A DNA stretch of 25,606 nucleotides. Origin: a virus. Where the stretch lies: positions 1 through 25,606 of the IMG/VR virus record IMGVR_UViG_3300037189_005608; one strand, given 5' to 3'. The position numbers and the translations under genes were made by a program. How positions within the stretch are numbered: position 1 is the first letter of the stretch; each line of letters opens with the position of its first letter. Below, piece by piece: positions 7,675 through 12,848 of this stretch. A model generated the notes under the pieces. It had not been told where the DNA came from. It saw nothing but the letters and a program-made list of their open reading frames with translations, and searched no databases.

Positions 7675-8759
7675 GAATAGTTGAACTACTAAACGAATCA
7701 CGGTTGCTTGAAGCAGATGCTAGAACTCCCCATCCTGAGGATTCAGTACTCAGCGGAGTGTCCTCTGCTCGTGATGCTGTTGATTCAATGTATCATGTAA
7801 TTGATAATCCAGAAACACTCACTATCAAGTGGGACGGTTTCCCAGCTCTTATCTTTGGATACAATGACAAAGGACAATTCACTGTATCAGACAAATATAT
7901 GTTTGATAAAGGTACTGAGTACTTAGGAACAAGCCCTAAGTTTTGGCAAGAGTATGATGCTAGTAGAGGCAAGAGTCGCCCAGATTTGTACGGTAGACTC
8001 AATTCTATTTGGAATGGATTGAAAGACGCGGTAGGCGCTAACAAAGGCTTCTTTTGGGGAGACTTGATGTGGGGCGAACAACTAAACCCGGTCGACGGCA
8101 AGTTCGTATTCAAGCCCAATACTGTAACTTATGCAGTTCCTGTAAAGAGTGAGCTAGGTAATATCATTGCTGGAACCAGCGGAGGTGTTGCAGTTCATCA
8201 GTATTTTGCTGATATTAGTTCACCTCCCGTGCCATGGAACGGCAAAGGTCTACAGAGTAACAGTCAGGTTGCTATTCTCACTCCGAATATGGGCATTGAT
8301 TTTGCATTAGAAGCTCCTAAGAATGAAGTTTCGAATGTCAATCAAGCACTTGCTAAGAATGGTAAACTGGATGACTTCTTGAATGGCATGGATGGTGTGG
8401 CAAGAAACGCTCTAATGAAATACTTAGGACACACAGCAACTAGGCAAACTAACTTGCCACTAGAGCAATGGCTACAAAACAATGTCAGTGGTAAGCAATA
8501 TCGATTCTTGGTCGGGGAAAACGACGGTTATCTTTTCCAAAACAAGGAAGCATTAGATAATCTTATTGAATTGTACTTTGCTATCGCCGAACTTAAAAAT
8601 AGTCTTTCCGATCAACTTGAACAGCAGGTTAAAGGACTAGAACAATCAATCAATGATAGACCGGGCGGCGAAGGATTTGTCTTCAATACTCCTAAGGGAC
8701 TAGTTAAGTTAGTCAATCGCGGCGGTTTTAGTGCTGCTCACTTTGGAAAGAAAAAGTAA
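7671..8759 (+). CDS. Ligase-fold (covalent nucleotidyltransferase) protein, putative nucleic-acid ligase
   Basis: This 362-residue protein shows the spaced motifs of ATP-dependent DNA/RNA ligases and capping enzymes. Motif I is KWDG (53-56, the Lys that would take AMP). SDKYMFDKG (73-81) follows; GFFWGDLMWG (126-135) resembles motif III with Asp in place of Glu. Motif IV is EGFVF (334-338) and motif V is LVKLV (344-348). The 278 residues between motifs I and IV make it larger than a minimal ligase, with a helical insert near residues 215-330. It ends the late operon and overlaps the Pol-beta-type gene by 4 bases. T4 late RNA ligase 1 (gp63) is a precedent for a ligase that also serves tail-fibre assembly. 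Activity and substrate are inferred. Confidence 0.65.
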   Translation: MRIVELLNESRLLEADARTPHPEDSVLSGVSSARDAVDSMYHVIDNPETLTIKWDGFPALIFGYNDKGQFTVSDKYMFDKGTEYLGTSPKFWQEYDASRGKSRPDLYGRLNSIWNGLKDAVGANKGFFWGDLMWGEQLNPVDGKFVFKPNTVTYAVPVKSELGNIIAGTSGGVAVHQYFADISSPPVPWNGKGLQSNSQVAILTPNMGIDFALEAPKNEVSNVNQALAKNGKLDDFLNGMDGVARNALMKYLGHTATRQTNLPLEQWLQNNVSGKQYRFLVGENDGYLFQNKEALDNLIELYFAIAELKNSLSDQLEQQVKGLEQSINDRPGGEGFVFNTPKGLVKLVNRGGFSAAHFGKKK

Positions 8760-8786
8760 CCCAAAACCGAGTTTTTTTCTGTCCGG

Positions 8787-8795
8787 CATAAATAC
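8787..8795 (+). promoter_or_regulatory. T4-type late promoter (CATAAATAC)
   Basis: CATAAATA plus C predicts +1 at 8800, one base before a UUCG hairpin. It serves a single gene that is closed by a strong terminator. Confidence 0.8.
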
Positions 8796-8800
8796 TTATA

Positions 8801-8814
8801 TGAGCTTCGGCTCA
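8801..8814 (+). promoter_or_regulatory. 5'-terminal UUCG tetraloop hairpin in mRNA leader
   Basis: TGAGC-TTCG-GCTCA forms a perfect 5-bp stem closed by C(UUCG)G, the most stable tetraloop class. It lies one base after the predicted late transcript start. Such 5' stem-loops are known to protect bacterial mRNAs from decay. AAGGAAA lies further down the leader as the ribosome site. Confidence 0.7.
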
Positions 8815-8835
8815 CTTTTATAAGGAAATAATACA

Positions 8836-9210
8836 ATGGCACAATTTACAAGAGTTAATGGTGACTTCCAGCAAGTTCTAAACTTAGACGCCGGTGCGTA
8901 CACCAACGAAGGCAACACTTCAGCAATCGATTCGGCAGTAACTGTACAGCCTCAGGGTCCAAAGCTTGACTTCTTCACCATCACAGGTAACGGTTCACAG
9001 GTAGCTGACAACATCAATGCAGTATTCCAAACTGTTCAGCAGCTTGCAACTGTATACATCTATGAGTATACTAACGCAACTGACGACACACTTGCAATCG
9101 CTGTATACCCAGTCGCTGCATGGACAACTACTACACTTGACGCTGCACTCACAAATGCATGGACTTCAGCAAACGTAGCTGTAACTGCAACTGCAACTTT
9201 CACTAACTAA
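8836..9210 (+). CDS. Small virion protein, probably abundant
   Basis: This 124-residue Thr/Ala/Asn-rich protein has very few Lys or Arg residues and alternating hydrophobic segments, the composition of a beta-rich capsid-decoration or tail protein. The gene is monocistronic: late promoter at 8787, stable 5' hairpin, AAGGAAATAATACAATG start context and a strong terminator at 9236-9268. That arrangement points to high late expression. A 6-bp inverted repeat (ACTAAC/GTTAGT, 9202-9218) straddles the stop codon. I cannot match it to a named T4 protein; a Soc/Hoc-like decoration role is one possibility. Confidence 0.7.
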   Translation: MAQFTRVNGDFQQVLNLDAGAYTNEGNTSAIDSAVTVQPQGPKLDFFTITGNGSQVADNINAVFQTVQQLATVYIYEYTNATDDTLAIAVYPVAAWTTTTLDAALTNAWTSANVAVTATATFTN

Positions 9211-9235
9211 TAGTTAGTAAAACTACTACAACAAG

Positions 9236-9268
9236 AACCCGGGGGATTTTAAATTCTCCGGGTTTTTT
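9236..9268 (+). terminator. Rho-independent terminator
   Basis: The 11-bp stem AACCCGGGGGA (9236-9246) pairs with TTCTCCGGGTT (9254-9264), with two G-U pairs, and is followed by a run of six T (9263-9268). It closes the 8836-9210 unit and isolates it from the late promoter at 9274. Confidence 0.9.
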
Positions 9269-9273
9269 ATTAC

Positions 9274-9282
9274 TCTAAATAC
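9274..9282 (+). promoter_or_regulatory. T4-type late promoter abutting a start codon (TCTAAATAC)
   Basis: TCTAAATA plus C lies directly behind a terminator. With the last A at -6, +1 is 9287, exactly the A of the next gene's ATG. Confidence 0.7.
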
Positions 9283-9286
9283 GTGT

Positions 9287-9724
9287 ATGTATCGCATATG
9301 CTGTTATACTTTATTTGATATCACAAAGACCGGTGTACACAACCGTTCTAAGCCGATAGATGATTCAGTTGATGATTGGCTAAAGCGAAGAAATACACAA
9401 TGCAATTTTGATACTGTGCTACAGGTAATTTCTCTCAGGTCACAGCCTGAAGTAACTAAAATCCCTGTCATGTGTCAAATGGATATACAAGATTTTGATA
9501 AGTTTGGATTCCTCTACAACACAGAAGAACCTTGCTACTATTGGAAATTCGAGTTTGAAATACAACACCCTAGTGTTTTTGAAAATGGTATTAAGCCATT
9601 AGGAGCACTATATAACGATTGTGAGGGTGTACCGATGATTAGTATAGAAGGACAGCATTCGGCTTGTCCTAAATTTCTAAACGTTTCTGTAGAATTACAG
9701 AATATTTATTTTGAGGTAGTATGA
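9287..9724 (+). CDS. Conserved-type phage protein, 145 residues
   Basis: This soluble protein begins MYRICCYTLFDITKTGVHNR, a strongly patterned N-terminus, followed by an RNTQCNFDTVLQVISLRSQP segment (residues 35-54) and several Cys residues. It looks like a conserved T4-like phage family of unknown function; I cannot name it. The ATG has no Shine-Dalgarno sequence and coincides with the predicted +1 of the late promoter, so the message would be leaderless. The stop overlaps the next start (ATGA at 9721), so the following gene is coupled to it. Confidence 0.7.
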   Translation: MYRICCYTLFDITKTGVHNRSKPIDDSVDDWLKRRNTQCNFDTVLQVISLRSQPEVTKIPVMCQMDIQDFDKFGFLYNTEEPCYYWKFEFEIQHPSVFENGIKPLGALYNDCEGVPMISIEGQHSACPKFLNVSVELQNIYFEVV

Positions 9725-10206
9725 CTAACGCAATTAAATTAGCTAACTTTATCGATTCGGGTCTTGACTCCAATATCTCAGAGATATTGGTTACTAAAGA
9801 ACATGCCGGTAGATATACCTTGTTCAATAAGTATTCAATTGTACTTAATAAGCGCGGATTCTATACTGTGTTTTCATCCAAAACGATGTCATTGAGTGAG
9901 TTTTCTAGTCTTAAGATTGCTATGTCATGGTGTGTATTTGATCATCTTGGTAAATACAGCGAAGGCCGTAGATTAGAGCATTTAGATTTAAAACTGTGTA
10001 GTATTGCGATTGACATTGCGGTGCATAAAAAGAAAATCAAATCTTCAAATGATGTGGCTAGTAAGTTGATCTATACTATCAAGCTACAAGAGGACAATTT
10101 TTGTCGTAGACAAACCCTACAAGAAATCAAAAATTACATAAATAATTCTAGAGCATTGCAGGAACAAAAGTTTAGGGCAAAAGCTCCTAAAATTAATTAC
10201 GTGTGA
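9721..10206 (+). CDS. Hypothetical protein, 161 residues
   Basis: This basic, soluble, mostly helical protein has a beta-type segment near residues 30-50 (RYTLFNKYSIVLNKRGFYTVF). No known motif is visible. It overlaps the 9287 gene by 4 bases and ends just before a late promoter, so it is the second gene of a two-gene unit. Function unknown. Confidence 0.65.
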   Translation: MTNAIKLANFIDSGLDSNISEILVTKEHAGRYTLFNKYSIVLNKRGFYTVFSSKTMSLSEFSSLKIAMSWCVFDHLGKYSEGRRLEHLDLKLCSIAIDIAVHKKKIKSSNDVASKLIYTIKLQEDNFCRRQTLQEIKNYINNSRALQEQKFRAKAPKINYV

Positions 10207-10213
10207 TAAATAC
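10205..10213 (+). promoter_or_regulatory. T4-type late promoter (GATAAATAC)
   Basis: GATAAATA plus C overlaps the last codon and stop of the previous gene and predicts +1 at 10218. GGAAG lies in the 23-base leader of the gene at 10241. Confidence 0.8.
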
Positions 10214-10240
10214 TACACAATCAATATGGAAGAATAACCT

Positions 10241-10960
10241 ATGAAACTCACTGATTTAGATAAAAATAATGTTGCAGCAAAGGCTCTTAAAGAGAGCTTT
10301 GCAGTTGACTTTGACATTTCAGGTCTAGACAGACCAAAGACTTTAACAATGTTAAAGAAAGTCAAGGGGCTTATCGCTGAAACTAGACAATCACCTAAGC
10401 AGCATCGTTCGGAAACTAACCCGACCTATATGAAGATGTTGTTCATGGAACAAGCACTGTCTGCTCATCTTAAGGTTGCTAAGACTCCTCGTATCGTTTT
10501 TGAAAACGAAGAAGTAGATAAGTCACAGGTAATTCTTGCTGCACAAGACATGATTGATTCTGTACAAAAAATGTATGAAGATGTTAATGATATGCTTGTC
10601 AAAGAACTTCCAGCACTGACTGATTCAATTCAGAGTGAAATCGGTGTTAATGAAAGTGATGCATTCAACACTGCTGCTACTGAGGCACTCAATACATTAA
10701 ACACTGCACTACAAGCAGCACAGACTGGTCTCAGAGGCGCTCTAGGCGGTCTAACAGGACAAGCTGGCGCTGGATTTGATCCAAGTGCAGAAATGCCAGT
10801 TGGAGGAGAAATGCCAGCCGGAGATGAAGAAGTAGACCTCAACGTAGATATTGATGCTGAAATGCCAGCAGAAGAACCTGGCGCAGAACTTCCTCCTATT
10901 CCAGATATGGATGACGAAGAAGACCTCCCAACTGGCGGTGCAGGCCGAGCAAAGCGATAA
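10241..10960 (+). CDS. Acidic-tailed helical protein, putative head scaffold/core-like
   Basis: This 239-residue protein has a long helical body (about residues 1-165), a Gly/Ala-rich hinge (about 165-180) and a very acidic Pro/Glu/Asp tail (about 180-232, with three GEMP/AEMP-type repeats) ending in GRAKR. It is driven by a late promoter. Helical bodies with acidic tails are typical of prohead core or scaffold proteins, and sites of the T4 prohead-protease type (L/I-x-E, e.g. IAE near residue 45) are present, but these are common by chance. Another virion role is equally possible. The next gene starts 6 bases downstream. Confidence 0.6.
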   Translation: MKLTDLDKNNVAAKALKESFAVDFDISGLDRPKTLTMLKKVKGLIAETRQSPKQHRSETNPTYMKMLFMEQALSAHLKVAKTPRIVFENEEVDKSQVILAAQDMIDSVQKMYEDVNDMLVKELPALTDSIQSEIGVNESDAFNTAATEALNTLNTALQAAQTGLRGALGGLTGQAGAGFDPSAEMPVGGEMPAGDEEVDLNVDIDAEMPAEEPGAELPPIPDMDDEEDLPTGGAGRAKR

Positions 10961-10966
10961 CATATA

Positions 10967-11308
10967 ATGTTATTGCGTGAGTTTGATAGAGATCAGGATA
11001 GTGCGATGGTTAGCCAAATCGTCGCACTAACCAATCAACTCCAGCAAGATGTTGACTCCGGTGAAGTAGATGCTGATAACTATACTGTTGACCAGCTTTT
11101 AGATTATTTTCAACAATATGACGTTATACTAGACGTTAATGACTTGTACAACATGGTACGAGTTCCTCCCTTAAAAGGTATTATTACTAATATTCAGGGT
11201 GATAAGGTAGTCTTTAAAGGCCATCAAGAGGACACTGCTGACAAGCCAGAGGGCGGAGACAGTGAAAAAACTGTTCAGCAAATGGCTAAACGAGCAATGA
11301 AAACTTAA
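10967..11308 (+). CDS. Hypothetical protein, 113 residues
   Basis: This acidic protein has a helical N-terminus, a conserved-looking core (DQLLDYFQQYDVILDVNDLY, residues 43-62) and a beta hairpin (IITNIQGDKVVFKG, about 72-85), then a disordered charged tail. It follows the acidic-tailed gene within 6 bases and shares its late promoter. Such adjacency suggests a partner of the upstream protein. I recognise no domain. Confidence 0.65.
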   Translation: MLLREFDRDQDSAMVSQIVALTNQLQQDVDSGEVDADNYTVDQLLDYFQQYDVILDVNDLYNMVRVPPLKGIITNIQGDKVVFKGHQEDTADKPEGGDSEKTVQQMAKRAMKT

Positions 11309-11317
11309 CCATAATAG

Positions 11318-11347
11318 TTGCATTTTTGCAACAATGTGCTATATTAT
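11318..11347 (+). promoter_or_regulatory. Sigma70-type promoter, with overlapping inverted repeat
   Basis: TTGCAT (11318-11323) is followed at 16 bases by TATATT (11340-11345), or at 18 bases by TATTAT (11342-11347). The -35 sits in a perfect inverted repeat, GTTGCA-TTTT-TGCAAC (11317-11332). This repeat could act as an operator, or as a weak terminator hairpin for the gene upstream. Predicted +1 is 11352-11354, just before the ATG at 11355. Confidence 0.65.
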
Positions 11348-11354
11348 AGCTTCA

Positions 11355-12116
11355 ATGAAAAAAGAAATAACAATATCTCATTTAGTTGTTAACGGATGCA
11401 GCTTTACATACTGTGAAGGATTGGAAAATCCCTCAACCCAAGGATGGCCTACTTTATTAGCAAAAAAGCTAAATGTTCCGGTAGTAAATCTAGCTATGGG
11501 CGGAACCGGAAATCATAGAATATATCGTAAAACCGTAGATTATTTCTTTAAAGATACCGAAAGCAATCCTTTTTATTTAATAGGCATGACTTCATGCACA
11601 CGAATGGAACAGTATAGTAGGCATATATCAGATTATGTTGCTATTAATATAGTGGGTAAACATTACACTCAGTTGTGGGAAAATCAGTTCGTAAGGTTAA
11701 TGCAGAAGGGCAATGATCCTCTAATATTAGCAAAAGCTAAACTAGATATTTGGCTATCTATCATCAACTTATTCAAATCAACCGACACTAATTATCTTAT
11801 GACTGACATGCTGGTAAACGGACCTGAAGTTGACGATGAACTTAGTGAGATGTACCCAAAATTATTCGACTACACAATCAATGACCCTAACCATGCCAAA
11901 GATTATGTAAAACACACGAGTAACTTAGGTAAGCTTCCGTGCAACCATTATGATGCTGAGGCTCAAATTAAAATATCCGAGTACTTGTATCAGGAACTAA
12001 CAGCCAGGTATATTGTTAATCCAGTAAGCACTGACTATCTAAAACTCAAAGATTTTTACACTGAATCGGAAACTAACTACATTAGTACCCGAAAAAAAGG
12101 AGACTGGATAATATAA
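11355..12116 (+). CDS. SGNH/GDSL-type hydrolase-like protein
   Basis: The protein is 253 residues from the ATG at 11355; an in-frame ATG at 11334 would add 7 residues, but it lies inside the promoter. The N-terminus shows VVNGCSFTYCEG (the nucleophile-Ser block of SGNH hydrolases, G-x-S-x-x), a Trp-Pro segment and NLAMGGTGN (a Gly/Asn oxyanion-type block). A late CNHYDAEAQIKISEYLY segment fits the region carrying the catalytic His. These enzymes cleave acyl or acetyl esters. In phages the target could be a cell-surface or virion glycan, but an early-type promoter hints at an intracellular target. The stop shares one base with the next ATG (TAATG). Confidence 0.65.
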   Translation: MKKEITISHLVVNGCSFTYCEGLENPSTQGWPTLLAKKLNVPVVNLAMGGTGNHRIYRKTVDYFFKDTESNPFYLIGMTSCTRMEQYSRHISDYVAINIVGKHYTQLWENQFVRLMQKGNDPLILAKAKLDIWLSIINLFKSTDTNYLMTDMLVNGPEVDDELSEMYPKLFDYTINDPNHAKDYVKHTSNLGKLPCNHYDAEAQIKISEYLYQELTARYIVNPVSTDYLKLKDFYTESETNYISTRKKGDWII

Positions 12117-12802
12117 TGTCTTTAATAACTAAATTCCCCTATAAAGAAATGAAACGTGAAACGACTACAGAAGGTCGTAAGTATGTTGCACCCGATGGCA
12201 ATAAGCTTCCAAGCGTCACTACTATCCTTGACGCAACAAAACCAATTGAAGCAAAGAAAGCGTTGATTGAATGGCGCCGCAGAGTAGGCGAACAAAAAGC
12301 TAAGGAAATCACCACAGAAGCTGCCGGAAGAGGCACCAGAATGCATAAGTATCTTGAGAACTATGTTCTTACAGGAGAAACAGGTGAGCCCGGAAGCAAT
12401 CCGTATAGCAAGCAATCACATACGATGGCGCATACAATCATATCTCAAGGCTTATCCAACTGTCCCGAGTTCTGGGGCACGGAAGTATCTCTATATTTTC
12501 CTAAAATTTATGCTGGGACCACAGACTTAGTTGGCTTACATAGTGGCGATGAAGCTATCCTAGACTTCAAGCAAACAAACAAGCCAAAGAAGCGTGAATG
12601 GATTGAAGACTATTTTCTACAGTTGACTGCCTACGCAAACGCACATAATGAAATATACGGAACTAAGATACGCAAGGGTGTAATCCTTATGTGTAGTGCT
12701 GATAATCAATATCAAGAGTTTATTGTAGAAGGCAATGAGTTTGATACCTGGTCAGATAACTGGTGGAAACGAGTAGAGGAATACTACACCAAGTTCATTT
12801 AA
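12116..12802 (+). CDS. PD-(D/E)XK exonuclease, MGME1/RecB-like
   Basis: This 228-residue nuclease has the ordered motifs of the RecB/MGME1-like branch: GRGTRMHKYLE (71-81, His77), a conserved Glu123, TTDLVG (135-140, Asp137), ILDFKQ (148-153, Asp150 and Lys152) and DYFLQLTAY (165-173, Gln169 and Tyr173). It should degrade DNA ends and could serve recombination, host-DNA breakdown or end processing. It overlaps the hydrolase gene by one base, so both come from the sigma70-type promoter near 11340. The length is close to that of a stand-alone nuclease domain, with no fused helicase. Confidence 0.87.
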   Translation: MSLITKFPYKEMKRETTTEGRKYVAPDGNKLPSVTTILDATKPIEAKKALIEWRRRVGEQKAKEITTEAAGRGTRMHKYLENYVLTGETGEPGSNPYSKQSHTMAHTIISQGLSNCPEFWGTEVSLYFPKIYAGTTDLVGLHSGDEAILDFKQTNKPKKREWIEDYFLQLTAYANAHNEIYGTKIRKGVILMCSADNQYQEFIVEGNEFDTWSDNWWKRVEEYYTKFI

Positions 12803-12811
12803 ACCTGTAAA

Positions 12812-12820
12812 GATAAATAA
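12812..12820 (+). promoter_or_regulatory. T4-type late promoter (GATAAATAA)
   Basis: GATAAATA predicts +1 at 12825. The promoter's 3' edge is also the 5' arm of a 9-bp inverted repeat whose other arm touches the ATG at 12849. Confidence 0.75.
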
Positions 12821-12848
12821 GTGTAATTAACGGACAAAGATTACACTT
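12819..12848 (+). promoter_or_regulatory. Inverted repeat masking the start of the fibre gene
   Basis: AAGTGTAAT (12819-12827) and ATTACACTT (12840-12848) are a perfect 9-bp inverted repeat with a 12-base loop; the second arm ends at the base before the ATG. RNA started at the late promoter (+1 near 12825) would lack most of the first arm. Read-through RNA from the exonuclease gene would contain all of it. Confidence 0.7.

Noticed and set aside
8763-8778. Possible terminator AAAAC-CGA-GTTTT with following T run
   Set aside because: The stem is only 5 bp and A-T rich with a 3-base loop. It is too weak to call, although a T tract is present before the late promoter.
11317-11332. GTTGCA/TGCAAC hairpin as terminator of the 10967 gene
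   Set aside because: The stem is 6 bp and no T tract follows it. It overlaps the -35 of a promoter, so an operator or chance is as likely.
11334-11354. Earlier ATG (11334) for the SGNH gene
   Set aside because: It lies between the -35 and -10 elements of the promoter and would not be on the transcript. No ribosome site precedes it.
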